64,000 nt of DNA from Actinoplanes sp. KI2 (GCF_025630775.1 NZ_JAOSZE010000004.1:1-64000), one strand, 5' to 3'. Counted from the first letter of the stretch, positions 53,807 through 62,808 are shown. The notes: generated by a model not told the origin, from the letters alone. A program made the numbers and translations.

Positions 53807-54766
53807 GTGAAGCACCCGCACCGGATTCGGGAGATCGCCCGTCAGGCCGGCCTCAGCGAGGCCACCGTGGATCGCGTGCTGCACCTTCGGGGCGGAGTGC
53901 GGGAGAGCACCGCCCGCGAGGTCCACCAGGCCATCGCCGCCCTCGGCCAGGAACAGGCCGGGGCCCGGTCGGCGTACCCGATCGACGTGGTCTTCCCGGG
54001 ACCGCCGCGCCTCACCACCGTCGTCCGGCAGGCGCTCGAGGCGGAACTGCCGGACCTGCGCCCCGCCGTACTCAAGCCGCGGTTTCATTTCGGCGATGCC
54101 GACCCGGTGGCCGTGCTGGAGCGGATCGGCCGCTCGCACTCGCGGGGCGTGATCCTCAACGCCGCGGACCGCCCCGAGGTGGTCGAGGCGGTGGGCCGGC
54201 TGACCATGCCGGTGGTCACGCTCGGCGCGGATCTGCCGGCGAGCGGGCGCGTCGCGTACGTCGGCATCGACCACGCCGACGCCGGGGCGACCGCCGCCTA
54301 CCTGGTCGAACGGTGGCTGGCCGAGCGGGCCGGCGACGTCCTGCTGGTCCGGGGTGCCGAGCCCGATCGCGGCGAGCCCGACCGGGCGGCCGGCTTCCGC
54401 GCCGAGATGGCGGCGCGCGCCCCCAACCGCCGCCTCCTCGAGGGCGACGCCCGTGCGATCCTGGCCGACAACCCGTCGGTGCGTGCCGTCTACGCCCCGG
54501 CGATCGGCGGCACCACCGCGGTCGTCGACGCGTTCGCGGCCGAGCGCCGCAACTATGACGTCTTCGTGGCGCACGGCCTCGACGCCGAGAACGCCGGCCT
54601 GCTGCGCGGGCACCGGCTTTCCGCCGTCCTGCACCACGATCTGCGCGCCGACCTGCGGCACGCCTGCCTCACGATCCTGCGCGCGCAGGGCGCGCTGGCC
54701 GGGCCGATCCGCTCGCGCCGCTCCTCGATCCAGATGATCACGCCGTTCAACCCGCCCGAGGCGTAA
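53807..54766 (+). CDS. LacI-family transcriptional regulator
   Basis: A 319-residue regulator. HTH: RIREIARQAGLSEATVDRVL followed by HLRGGVRESTAREVHQAI. The ligand core is typical (ILNAADRPEVVEAV, VAYVGIDHADAGATAAYLVE, GDVLLVRGAEPDRGEPDRAA, FVAHGLDAENAGLL). HTH residue pattern (EATVDRVLH) matches the ribose/inositol-type subgroup. The 61 nt upstream are unusually A+T-rich for this genome. GTG 53807 is the only start near the HTH; no ribosome binding site is obvious. The target genes are not adjacent. Confidence 0.88.
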   Translation: MKHPHRIREIARQAGLSEATVDRVLHLRGGVRESTAREVHQAIAALGQEQAGARSAYPIDVVFPGPPRLTTVVRQALEAELPDLRPAVLKPRFHFGDADPVAVLERIGRSHSRGVILNAADRPEVVEAVGRLTMPVVTLGADLPASGRVAYVGIDHADAGATAAYLVERWLAERAGDVLLVRGAEPDRGEPDRAAGFRAEMAARAPNRRLLEGDARAILADNPSVRAVYAPAIGGTTAVVDAFAAERRNYDVFVAHGLDAENAGLLRGHRLSAVLHHDLRADLRHACLTILRAQGALAGPIRSRRSSIQMITPFNPPEA

Positions 54767-54842
54767 AGATTCTTCCGGCGGCGGTCCGGATCCGGTCCGG
54801 CCGTTCGTCACCCTGGTGAACACCGAGCACAGGGAGACAGCG

Positions 54843-55172
54843 ATGAAGTACATGATGTTCGTCTGCACCGACACCGAGCCCGAGACCGACGAGTCGCGGG
54901 TGCCGGACATCGAGGTGTGGGTGGAGGAGAACGACACCGCCGGCCGCCGGGTCACCGGGAACGTGCTCGCCCCGCCGTCTGCCGCCACCACGGTTCGGGT
55001 CCGCGGCGGCGAGGTGCTGCTCACCGACGGCCCGTTCGCCGAGACCAAGGAGGTGATCGTGGGCTTCGACATCCTCGAGTGCGCCGACCTGGACGAGGCG
55101 ATCGCGGTGGCGGCGGCCCATCCGATGGCGTACGGCGGACGCGTCGAGCTGCGACCGTACGCGGACCGCTAG
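54843..55172 (+). CDS. YCII/DGPF-domain protein (ECF42 partner)
   Basis: A 109-residue protein of the YCII superfamily with the hallmark DGPFAETKEVIVGF block and an N-terminal KYMMFVCTDTEPETDE. The family is encoded next to ECF42-type sigma factors and probably acts with them. AGGGAG lies 6 nt before ATG 54843. Its stop abuts the ATG of the sigma gene (no gap), confirming pairing. Confidence 0.93.
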   Translation: MKYMMFVCTDTEPETDESRVPDIEVWVEENDTAGRRVTGNVLAPPSAATTVRVRGGEVLLTDGPFAETKEVIVGFDILECADLDEAIAVAAAHPMAYGGRVELRPYADR

Positions 55173-56360
55173 ATGCCTGAGGTCGCGGCGGCCATCGACG
55201 CCGGGTGGGAGTCCTACGCGAGAATCGTAGCCTCGCTGATCAGGGTGACCGGCGACTGGACGCTTGCCGAGGACTGCGCCCAGGAGGCGATGGCGGCCGC
55301 GCTGGAACGCTGGCCGCGCGACGGCGTGCCGGGCAATCCGGGCGGCTGGCTGCAGACGGTCGCCCGCAACCGCGCCATCGACGTGCTCCGGCGCGCCGCC
55401 GTGGAACGGACGAAGCTGCAGGAGGTTGCCATGCTCTGGGACCGGTCGCGGCCGTCGGCGCCGGAGATCGACGACGACCGGCTGCGGCTGATCTTCACCT
55501 GCTGCCATCCGGCGCTGTCGCTGGAGGCGCGGGTCGCGCTGACCCTGCGCACGATCGCCGGCGTGCCGACGGCCGACATCGCCCGCGCGTTCCTGACCAC
55601 CGAGTCGACGATGACCCGGCGCATCACCCGGGCCAAGTCGAAGATCGCGGCGGCCCGGATCCCCTATCGCGTTCCGGCCGGGCAGGCGCTCACCGAGCGT
55701 CTGCCGGGGGTCCTGGCCGTCCTCTACCTGCTGTTCACCAGGGGGTACGACGCGGATGGCGAGCCCGCGTTCGCCGCCGAAGCGATTCGACTGGCCCGCC
55801 TGCTGGCCGCCCTGATGCCGGCCGAGCCGGAGGCGTCGTCGCTGCTGGCCCTGTTCCTGTTCCAGCATTCCCGGCGCGACGCCCGCCGGGACGCGGCCGG
55901 CGACCTGGTGACGCTGGACCGGCAGGATCGCGCCCGGTGGGACCGCGCCGCGATCGCCGAGGGTATGGAGATCCTGGTGGCGACGCCGGTCGAGGGTCCG
56001 TACGGCATCCAGGCGCGCATCGCCGCCTGCCACGCGGTCGCCGGTTCCGACTGGCCGTCGATAGCCGGCTGGTACGACCAGTTGGTCCGACTCCAGCCGT
56101 CGCCGATCGTGGCCTTGAACCGTGCCGTGGCACACGGCTACGCCTACGGATCCGCCGAGGGGCTGTCGCTGCTGGCGGCGGCCCGAGCCGACGGCGCCCT
56201 GGACGACTACCCGGCGGCGATCGCGGTGGAGGCTGACCTCGTGGCCCGCGCCGGCGACCGGCCGCGGGCGGCCGAGCTGTTCCGCTCGGCCGCGGCCGCG
56301 GCCGTCTCCGAGGTGGAGCGTCGGGCCCTGCTGACCCGCGCCGCCGAGATGGGCGGGTGA
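55173..56360 (+). CDS. ECF sigma factor, ECF42 type, with C-terminal TPR-like extension
   Basis: A 395-residue protein, double the size of common ECF factors. Sigma region 2: EDCAQEAMAAALERWPRDGV and NPGGWLQTVARNRAIDVLRR. Region 4: ALTLRTIAGVPTADIARAFL, then TTESTMTRRITRAKSKI. The 200-residue C-terminal part is helical and TPR-like (ALMPAEPEASSLLALFLFQH, VALNRAVAHGYAYGSAEGLS). This, with the DGPF neighbour, is diagnostic of ECF42. It should recruit RNA polymerase to a small regulon; the extension replaces an anti-sigma factor. ATG follows the DGPF stop directly. Confidence 0.93.
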   Translation: MPEVAAAIDAGWESYARIVASLIRVTGDWTLAEDCAQEAMAAALERWPRDGVPGNPGGWLQTVARNRAIDVLRRAAVERTKLQEVAMLWDRSRPSAPEIDDDRLRLIFTCCHPALSLEARVALTLRTIAGVPTADIARAFLTTESTMTRRITRAKSKIAAARIPYRVPAGQALTERLPGVLAVLYLLFTRGYDADGEPAFAAEAIRLARLLAALMPAEPEASSLLALFLFQHSRRDARRDAAGDLVTLDRQDRARWDRAAIAEGMEILVATPVEGPYGIQARIAACHAVAGSDWPSIAGWYDQLVRLQPSPIVALNRAVAHGYAYGSAEGLSLLAAARADGALDDYPAAIAVEADLVARAGDRPRAAELFRSAAAAAVSEVERRALLTRAAEMGG

Positions 56361-56364
56361 CCGG

Positions 56365-56655
56365 TCAGTAGCTGGCCGCGGCGTTGATCCCGAGGGCGCT
56401 GACCACGCTGGTGATCACGTACGCGATCGCCACCGCGGAGCCGACGAGCACGCCGCCGGCGATCAGCAGCTGCACCGTGGACTTGCTGAGGCCGAAGATG
56501 CTGTCGGCGACCACCTTTCCGAGGCTCGGGTGGTCCCAGGTGATCGGCGGGTAGGTGCGGCTGCGCGCGGGCTCCGCGACGACGGGCCGTTGCCCGTACG
56601 AGCGGTTGTCGACGGGCTGGGTGCGGACCTGGCTCTGCTTCTCCTGCAACAACAT
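56365..56655 (-). CDS. small single-span membrane protein, unknown family
   Basis: A 96-residue protein: N-terminal 45 residues hydrophilic and basic (EKQSQVRTQPVDNRSYGQ), then ITWDHPSLGKVVADSIFG, and one membrane span QLLIAGGVLVGSAVAIAYVI close to the C-terminus. Orientation is probably cytoplasmic N-terminus (tail-anchored-like). GGGGG precedes the ATG by 6-7 nt. It converges with the ECF42 gene 4 nt away. Its upstream 109 nt are A+T-rich. I recognise no function. Confidence 0.6.
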   Translation of the reverse strand: MLLQEKQSQVRTQPVDNRSYGQRPVVAEPARSRTYPPITWDHPSLGKVVADSIFGLSKSTVQLLIAGGVLVGSAVAIAYVITSVVSALGINAAASY

Positions 56656-56764
56656 GACGGGCCCCCTTTGGCTCCAACATGTCCTGACATCTCTTATGAT
56701 GCGCCGCCAGAAAAACCCAGGTAATAGTCGAAATATCTATTTATTTTGGGTCGTTCGGGGACGT

Positions 56765-57985
56765 CTATGCGGCTGCCAGGTGACGGGACGCGTCCAGGGC
56801 GCGCGTCGACCATCGGACGGCATCCATGTACTGGCCGGCCAGATCAAAACTGCCGAATTCGCCGTTCTCGTACGCGTCGACCGCCCGCAGCACCCGCCCG
56901 AGCCGCCCGCTGCCCTCGGTCAGCGCCGCCACCAGCGCCGGCGCGAGCGGGAACTGCTCGGCCATGCCCTCGGGCGTGACATTGAGCAGCTGACCGACGC
57001 CGCTGATCACGCCGGCCATGAACGCGGCGTCCTGCGGCGCGCCGAACCAGGTGGCGATGTTCTCGCAGAGCCGGGCCCGGGTGAGCACGACGAGCATCTG
57101 CTCCTCGGTGCCCTCGGCCAGGTCGTCGAGCATCATCAGCAGCGCCCACTGCCGGATGCTCGGCAGGCCGACCATGACCACGGCCTGGCGCACCGAGGAA
57201 ACCCGGTTGGAGTGCCCGGCCGCGACCGAGTTGCTGGCCCGCAGCACCCGCAGGGACAGCGGCGGGTCGCTGGCGATGATGCTGACGATCTTCTGCAGGT
57301 CGGGTTCGGCGGAGCCGAGCGCGGAGACCAGCTCGAGGCGGCGCAGCCGGCTCGGGGAGAGGCTGGCGACGGTGAGCACCTGGGGGTGGCTGAGCGCGTA
57401 GCCCTGGCGCAGCTCCATGCCGTACCGGTCGGCGATGGCGAGCTGCTCGGAGGTCTCCAGGCGCTCGGCCACGATCTGGATGTTCGGGTACTTCCGGCAC
57501 GCGGCGACGACCTCGTCGAGCCGCGACAGGTCCCCGTCCAGCAGGTCCAGCTTGACGAACGAGGCGAGCTCGAACAGCACCTCGTGGCCCGAGCCCCAGA
57601 CGAAGTCGTCGAGCGCGATCCGGTAGCCGGCCTCGCAGAGCGCCCTGATCCCGGCGATCACCTGCTCGTCGATCTCCACCGTCTCCAGCACCTCGAGCAC
57701 GACCTGCTCGGGTCCGAAGGGCAGGGCGATGTCCCCGACCAGGAACTCGCGGGTGAGGTTGATGAAGCAGAGCCGGCCGGAGGCCACCTCGTGGATGCCG
57801 AACTCGGTGAACGCGTTGATCATGACGGTGCTGGTCGCGTACGTGTCCTGGCGTCCCGCCGACACCGCGTTCCAGTTCCCGCGGAACAGCAACTCGTAGG
57901 CGACCACGTCGCCGTTCACGTCGAAGATGGGCTGACGCCCGACGTGCACGAGCTGAGTGCCGTCCGCGGCCGCCGTATCTGTCAC
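56765..57985 (-). CDS. EAL-HDOD (YuxH-like) signalling protein
   Basis: About 406 residues. The N-terminal EAL-like domain (to residue about 200) reads VAYELLFRG in place of EAL, keeps NLTREF, LDDFVWGSG (DDFG lost its Gly), VKLDLL and AERLET, so c-di-GMP hydrolysis is doubtful. The C-terminal HDOD domain (210-400) has QKIVSIIASDPPLSLRVLRA, SSVRQAVVMVGLPSIRQWAL and AFMAGVISGVGQLL. Such YuxH-class proteins act as c-di-GMP or protein-binding regulators. GTG 57985 is chosen; a TTG at 58015 is also open and neither has a good ribosome binding site. Confidence 0.85.
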   Translation of the reverse strand: MTDTAAADGTQLVHVGRQPIFDVNGDVVAYELLFRGNWNAVSAGRQDTYATSTVMINAFTEFGIHEVASGRLCFINLTREFLVGDIALPFGPEQVVLEVLETVEIDEQVIAGIRALCEAGYRIALDDFVWGSGHEVLFELASFVKLDLLDGDLSRLDEVVAACRKYPNIQIVAERLETSEQLAIADRYGMELRQGYALSHPQVLTVASLSPSRLRRLELVSALGSAEPDLQKIVSIIASDPPLSLRVLRASNSVAAGHSNRVSSVRQAVVMVGLPSIRQWALLMMLDDLAEGTEEQMLVVLTRARLCENIATWFGAPQDAAFMAGVISGVGQLLNVTPEGMAEQFPLAPALVAALTEGSGRLGRVLRAVDAYENGEFGSFDLAGQYMDAVRWSTRALDASRHLAAA

Positions 57986-58033
57986 AACGCTAGGTATCGG
58001 CTCGGGTCCCAACAAGTTGACGAAAACCGGTGA

Positions 58034-59059
58034 TCAGATCTGAGCCAGCCAGAGCCGGGCTCGGGTGACCAGCAGCACCTGCCTGCCGCGCGCGGCGACG
58101 GCGACCGGCGGCTCCGGTGAGTCGATCTTGCGGCCGTCGAGGAACAAACCCCCGCCGACCACCACCGTCCGGCCGTCGGCGACCGCCATCGACCGTACGC
58201 CGGCGGGGTCCCCGCCGAAGGCCTGCCCGGTCGTCCACCGGCCCGCGTGCCACCGCCAGAGCCCGAAGCGGGTGCCTCGCGCTCCCGCCGCGACCACGTC
58301 GTCGCCGTCCCGGACTGCTCGCTGGAGCTCGTTGTACCCGCCCTCGGCCGGCGGATCGTCCCTGGTCCAGGCCCTGCCGTCGGTGGTCGTCCAGACCGCG
58401 GCCCGCTGATCGGCGCTGCCCCGCCGGGCCTCGCCGCCGACGATCGCCCACCGCCCGTCCGGCAGCGCGACCGCGTCCCGCGCCACCGTGGCCCCGGCCA
58501 GCCCGGGCGCGTTCTCGAAAAGGGTGAAGACCCGGGCGCCCGGTGGGGCGAGCCAGGCCGCCGCCCCGCTGCTGCGGTTGCCGGCGATCGCGAACCCGGC
58601 CGGCCCGGCCGCCAGCCGGCCCACGTCGACCGCGGTGTCCCCGCCGTAGGTCTCGAACGGCGCCGGGTTCTCCACCATCCGCCCGCCGTCCAGCCGCCAC
58701 GAGCTGACCCGCGGGTTGCCGTGCGCGCCGCCGGGCACCGCGCCGATCATCGCGACCCGGTCGCCGGAGCAGGCCACGTCGGTGATCACCTCGCGCGGCC
58801 CGTAGTAGCTGCCGGGCAGCGCCGCGAACGGCACAGACTGCCAGACCGCGCCGTCCGTGCTGGTCCAGGCGGCCGGGCCGCCGGTGGCCGGCGCGCCGGC
58901 CACCCACCAGCGGCCGCCGCAGTCGGCGACCGCGCGCAGTTCGCCCACGCCCGGCGGGCCGACCTCGCGCCAGGCCGGCGACGGGTCCGGCTTGCTGCAA
59001 GCGCTGCTCGAAAGCACCGCCAGCGCGACGGCGAACGTGCAAGAAAGCGATGCCTTCAT
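58034..59059 (-). CDS. secreted lipoprotein, beta-propeller-like
   Basis: About 341 residues. Signal peptide ends VLSSSAC. Repeated W-G-x-DG-x-V/W blocks (AAWTSTDGAVWQSVPF, SSWRLDGGRMVENPA, AVWTTTDGRAWTRDDPP) and Gly-rich strand turns suggest a propeller of about six blades. No enzymatic motif. ATG 59059 gives a good signal peptide but has its AGGAG 16 nt upstream; TTG 59074 has it too close. It lies upstream of the EAL-HDOD gene with a 48-nt gap, same strand, and is divergent from the glucanase. Confidence 0.7.
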   Translation of the reverse strand: MKASLSCTFAVALAVLSSSACSKPDPSPAWREVGPPGVGELRAVADCGGRWWVAGAPATGGPAAWTSTDGAVWQSVPFAALPGSYYGPREVITDVACSGDRVAMIGAVPGGAHGNPRVSSWRLDGGRMVENPAPFETYGGDTAVDVGRLAAGPAGFAIAGNRSSGAAAWLAPPGARVFTLFENAPGLAGATVARDAVALPDGRWAIVGGEARRGSADQRAAVWTTTDGRAWTRDDPPAEGGYNELQRAVRDGDDVVAAGARGTRFGLWRWHAGRWTTGQAFGGDPAGVRSMAVADGRTVVVGGGLFLDGRKIDSPEPPVAVAARGRQVLLVTRARLWLAQI

Positions 59060-59191
59060 GAAACTGCTGAGCAATCTCCTGAAAAGGTAGGACGAGACCT
59101 TGTGGACTACGTCACAGCAATCTTATGGTCACTCCACCTCCGGGCGTCCGTCCCGCTTGGAGCAACGCTCCCCACAAAGAAAGAACCGTCG

Positions 59192-61156
59192 ATGAAGAGA
59201 GCCGCCATAACCGCCGCCGTGGCCGCGGGCGTCGCCCTTGCGGTCGGCGCAACCGGCACCGCGTCCGCCAAAGCGCCGGCGTCGAACCTGCCGGCCGGCA
59301 CCCGGGCCGCGCTCGATCCGGCGCTCGTCGCCGGTCGCGGCGCCACCGTCGGGTTCACCGAGCAGGAGGCCGAGTCCGCACCGACCAGCGGCACGGTGAT
59401 CGGCCCCGGCCGCAGCGCCTACACCCTGCCCGCCGAGGCCTCCGGGCGCTCGGCCGTCCAGCTCGCGCCCGGCCAGTGGGTCGAGTTCACGCTGCCCAAG
59501 GCCACCAACGCGATCACCGTGCGGTACAGCATCCCGGACGCGCCGACCGGCGGCGGAAGGACCGCGCCGCTCGCCGTCAAGGTCGGCAAGGACGCCCGGA
59601 CCATGACGCTGACCTCGCAGTACTCCTGGCTCTACAACCAATATCCGTTCAGCAACGACCCGAACGCGGGCCTGCTGCACCCGGACTGGTGGATCACCGA
59701 GTGCGGCTGCGTGCCGAGCGCGACCACCCCGGCCCCGGTGATCACCACGCCGTTCCGCCCCAACCACTTCTACGACGAGCAGCGGCTGCTGCTCGGCAAG
59801 ACGTACCGGGCGGGCGAGAAGGTCCGGCTGACAGCGTCCTCGGCCGCCACCGTGATCGACCTGCTGGACACCGAGCTGGTCGGCGCTCCGAAGATCGACC
59901 TGGTGGCGGCGAACGTGCTGTTGTTCGGTGCCGACCCGGCCGGTCGTAAGGACTCGGCCAACGCGTTCGATGCCGCGATCGCGTTCGCCCGGAAGGCCAA
60001 GCTCAAGGTGTACGTGCCGCCGGGCACGTACCAGGTCAACCGGCACATCGTCGTCGACGACGTGACGATCGAGGGCGCCGGCAGCTGGTACACGATCATC
60101 AAAGGCACTCAGCAGACGTTGTCGACGCCCGCACCGGACGGCTCGGTCCATACCGGGGTCGGCTTTTACGGGAACAACTCGCGAAATGTCCATCTGAGCG
60201 GCTTCGCGATCGAGGGTGACGTCCGCGAGCGGATCGACACCGACCAGGTCAACGGCATCGGCGGCGCGATGAGCGACTCGACCATCGACGGCCTCTACAT
60301 CCACCACACCAAGGTGGGCATGTGGTTCGACGGGCCGATGTCCCACCTCACGATCACCAACAACGTGATCGTCGACCAGATCGCCGACGGCGTGAACTTC
60401 CACACCGGCGTCACCGACTCGCTCGTCAAGAACAACTTCATCCGCAACACCGGCGACGACGCGCTGGCGATGTGGTCGGAGAAGACCGCGGACGCGCGGA
60501 ACACCTTCGACCACAACACGGTTCAGACGCCGGTGCTGGCCAACGGCATCGCGATCTACGGCGGGACGGACAACACCGTCTCCAACAACCTGGTCGCCGA
60601 CCCGATCCGCGAGGGCAGCGCCCTGCACGCCGGCTCCCGGTTCGGCGCCGAGGCGTTCACCGGGCACCTGTGGTTCACCGGCAACACCACGGTCCGGTCC
60701 GGCACGTACGAGCTGAACTGGAACATCGGCCTCGGCGCGATCTGGCTGTACGCGCTGGAGAAGAACATCGACGCGGACATCGAGGTCGTCGGGGACAACT
60801 TCCTCGACAACACGTACAACGCGATCATGGAGGTCGCGGACTGGCCGGTGAAGGGCCTGTATTCGATCACCAACGTCCACGTCAAGGACGTCAAGATCGA
60901 TGGCGCCGGTACGAGCGTGCTCAGCGCCCGCGTCGGCGGCAATGCGACCTTCGAGAACGTCGACGCCCGCAACGTCGGCGCGGTCGGCGTCAACAACTGC
61001 GGCCGATTCAACTTCCCCGCTGCCGGCAGTGAGTTCTCGGTGACCGACCTGGGTGGCAACGACGGCGGCTGGCTCGCGCCGTGGATGCTCCCCAACACGA
61101 TCACCTGCGACGACCGTCCGCCGGTCGTCGCGCCTCCCGCCCCCAGCTCCTGGTAG
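59192..61156 (+). CDS. secreted GH87-type alpha-1,3-glucanase (mutanase/mycodextranase-like)
   Basis: A 654-residue secreted protein: signal peptide KRAAITAAVAAGVALAVG with cleavage near TASA-K. Residues about 45-250 form a beta-sandwich CBM-like module (TVGFTEQEAESAPTSG). Residues 250-640 form a right-handed beta-helix (VPPGTYQVNRHIVVDDVTIE). Asp399 in IADGVNFH and Asp422-Asp423 in NTGDDALAMWS show the 23/24-residue spacing that I recall for the catalytic Asp triad of GH87 alpha-1,3-glucanases. It would cut fungal or oral alpha-1,3-glucan. A terminator follows. A secondary option is another beta-helix lyase, less likely given the Asp spacing. Confidence 0.82.
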   Translation: MKRAAITAAVAAGVALAVGATGTASAKAPASNLPAGTRAALDPALVAGRGATVGFTEQEAESAPTSGTVIGPGRSAYTLPAEASGRSAVQLAPGQWVEFTLPKATNAITVRYSIPDAPTGGGRTAPLAVKVGKDARTMTLTSQYSWLYNQYPFSNDPNAGLLHPDWWITECGCVPSATTPAPVITTPFRPNHFYDEQRLLLGKTYRAGEKVRLTASSAATVIDLLDTELVGAPKIDLVAANVLLFGADPAGRKDSANAFDAAIAFARKAKLKVYVPPGTYQVNRHIVVDDVTIEGAGSWYTIIKGTQQTLSTPAPDGSVHTGVGFYGNNSRNVHLSGFAIEGDVRERIDTDQVNGIGGAMSDSTIDGLYIHHTKVGMWFDGPMSHLTITNNVIVDQIADGVNFHTGVTDSLVKNNFIRNTGDDALAMWSEKTADARNTFDHNTVQTPVLANGIAIYGGTDNTVSNNLVADPIREGSALHAGSRFGAEAFTGHLWFTGNTTVRSGTYELNWNIGLGAIWLYALEKNIDADIEVVGDNFLDNTYNAIMEVADWPVKGLYSITNVHVKDVKIDGAGTSVLSARVGGNATFENVDARNVGAVGVNNCGRFNFPAAGSEFSVTDLGGNDGGWLAPWMLPNTITCDDRPPVVAPPAPSSW

Positions 61157-61171
61157 ATCATCCTCCCGGGT

Positions 61172-61199
61172 GGCCCCACTCGTTGATTCGAGTGGGGCC
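61172..61199 (+). terminator. glucanase terminator
   Basis: A perfect 11-bp stem GGCCCCACTCG (61172-61182) / CGAGTGGGGCC (61189-61199) with a 6-nt loop, 15 nt after the glucanase stop, followed by a T-rich GCTTCCTGTT. Confidence 0.85.
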
Positions 61200-61261
61200 G
61201 CTTCCTGTTGGTAACGTTGGCGACCGATCGCCGGAGTGGACCGCCGTAGTGGAGGAAGTTC

Positions 61262-62164
61262 GTGAGCCAAACGTTGCTGGTGACCGGTGGTGCCGGGTTT
61301 GTCGGTGCCCACCTCATCAAGGCGCTGCTCCACGACTACCCGTCCGCGGCGATCGTCTCGGTCGACAACTACTTCACCGGCGTCCGGGAAAATCACACCA
61401 ACGACCCCCGCGTGACGTACCTCGACGGCTCGACCGCCGACATCGCCAAGATCTGGGCCGAGCGCGGACTAGCCAGCCCCGAGATCGTCTTTCACCTCGG
61501 CGAGTACTCGCGGATCGTGCAGTCCTTCGACGACCACGACCTGACCTGGGAGTTCAACCTCCTCGGTACGAAGGAAGTGGTCAAGTTCGCGTCCGCCAAC
61601 GGGTCGAAACTGATCTACGCCGGCTCGAGCTCCAAGTTCGGCAACGACGGGCAGGACGAGAACCTCAACCCGTACGCCTGGACCAAGGCCAAGAACATCG
61701 AGTACATCGCGAACTACGCGAACTGGTACGGGCTGGATTACGCGATCACGTACTTCTACAACGTGTACGGCCCCGGCCAGATCTCCTCCGGTCGCTACGC
61801 CACGGTGATCGGCATCTTCGAGGACCACTACCTGCGCGGCGAGCCGCTGCCGGTGATCTCGCCCGGCACTCAGACCCGCGACTTCACCCACGTCGACGAC
61901 ATCGTCCGCGGCATCGTGCTGGTCGCGCAGAAGGGCACCGGCGACGGCTACCTGCTCGGCGCCGGCCAGGAGTGGCCGGTGATCGAGGTCGCCAAGCTCT
62001 TCCGGACCGAGTACGTGATGAAGCCCGCCCTGCGCGGCGAGCGGGCCCGCGGCCAGGCCGACACCACGAAGGTCGGCGAGCTGGGCTGGAGCCCGTCCCA
62101 CCGCCTCGACGAGTACATCGCCTCGTTCATCGCCACCCACCGCCCCGGAGAGCTGCGTCCCTGA
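61262..62164 (+). CDS. NAD-dependent epimerase/dehydratase (extended SDR)
   Basis: A 300-residue extended SDR with Rossmann motif TGGAGFVGAHLI, VDNYFTGVRENH, YAGSSSKFG, catalytic YAWTK (YxxxK), and NVYGPGQ in the nucleotide-sugar site. C-terminal region DFTHVDDIVRGIVL is typical of UDP-sugar epimerases. It probably interconverts UDP/dTDP-sugars for envelope polysaccharide. GTG 61262 follows GGAGG about 5 nt away. No other sugar nucleotide gene is adjacent, so the substrate is open. Confidence 0.88.
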   Translation: MSQTLLVTGGAGFVGAHLIKALLHDYPSAAIVSVDNYFTGVRENHTNDPRVTYLDGSTADIAKIWAERGLASPEIVFHLGEYSRIVQSFDDHDLTWEFNLLGTKEVVKFASANGSKLIYAGSSSKFGNDGQDENLNPYAWTKAKNIEYIANYANWYGLDYAITYFYNVYGPGQISSGRYATVIGIFEDHYLRGEPLPVISPGTQTRDFTHVDDIVRGIVLVAQKGTGDGYLLGAGQEWPVIEVAKLFRTEYVMKPALRGERARGQADTTKVGELGWSPSHRLDEYIASFIATHRPGELRP

Positions 62165-62169
62165 CGGCT

Positions 62170-62192
62170 GCCCCGCAGGTCTTAGCCGGGGC
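62170..62192 (+). terminator. weak hairpin after the epimerase gene
   Basis: GCCCCG (62170-62175) / CGGGGC (62187-62192) with an 11-nt loop, followed by TTAACGG, 5 nt after the stop. Confidence 0.45.
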
Positions 62193-62268
62193 TTAACGGT
62201 CGGACAGCGTGCTCATAGGTGACCCTCGGCGATCGTTCTGGACAACGGAACGAGCTGGGAGGTTGGCT

Positions 62269-62808
62269 GTGAACAGGAAGCGTCTCGTGGGTGTGGCCGT
62301 GGCGGGGAGTTTGGCCGCGCTGGGCGTTGCGGGTACGGCATTGGCCTCGGGGAGTGACGACGCTCGGCCCAAGCCGACCGTGTCCGCCTCGACGCGGGCG
62401 GAGCTGTCGGTCAGCAGGGACGAGGCCGCGGCGATCGCGGTGCGGGCGGCCGGGGGCGGGACGGTCGAGTCGGTGGAGCGGGAGGCCGAGCACGGGCGGG
62501 TCGTCTGGGATGTGGACGTGCTGGCGGCCGGCGTCGAGCACGACATCGACGTGGACGCCGCGTCCGGGACGGTGCTGCGGCATCGGATCGGCGACGACGA
62601 CCGTGGTCGCCGGGCCGAGCCTGGCGATGATCGCGGGCGGGGCGTGGAGGCCGGGGACGATCACGGCGGCGATCGCGGCCGTGGCGCGGAAGCCGGGGAC
62701 GATCGCGGGCAAGGCGTGGAGACCGGCGACGATCACGGCGGCGACCGCGGGCGCGGCGCGGAGGCCGGGGACGATCACGGCGGCCATGGGCACGGGGCCG
62801 ACGACTAA
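62269..62808 (+). CDS. secreted PepSY-domain protein with acidic repeat tail
   Basis: A 179-residue protein. Signal peptide VAGSLAALGVAGTALASG near the N-terminus, a single PepSY domain (SRDEAAAIAVRAAGGGTVES, VWDVDVLAAGVEHDIDVDAA), then a 60-residue tail of GDDRGRGVEA/GDDHGGDRGRGAEA-type repeats ending GGHGHGADD. The tail is rich in Asp, His and Gly and may bind metal or peptidoglycan. GTG 62269 has GGGAGG at 6 nt. PepSY proteins are usually protease inhibitors or envelope sensors. Confidence 0.8.
   Translation: MNRKRLVGVAVAGSLAALGVAGTALASGSDDARPKPTVSASTRAELSVSRDEAAAIAVRAAGGGTVESVEREAEHGRVVWDVDVLAAGVEHDIDVDAASGTVLRHRIGDDDRGRRAEPGDDRGRGVEAGDDHGGDRGRGAEAGDDRGQGVETGDDHGGDRGRGAEAGDDHGGHGHGADD
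62623..62805. repeat. 72-bp (24-codon) tandem repeat in the PepSY tail
   Basis: Two diverged units (62623-62694 and 62695-62766) and a partial third (62767-62805), each opening GGCGA(C/T)GATC or GGGGACGATC. They keep the reading frame and encode GDDRGRGVEA + GDDHGGDRGRGAEA with small changes. Confidence 0.85.

Noticed and set aside
59129..61396. 755-codon minus-strand ORF opposite the glucanase
   Set aside because: Arg/Val/Asp-rich antisense translation with no domain; the plus strand carries a signal peptide and a GH87-type Asp triad.
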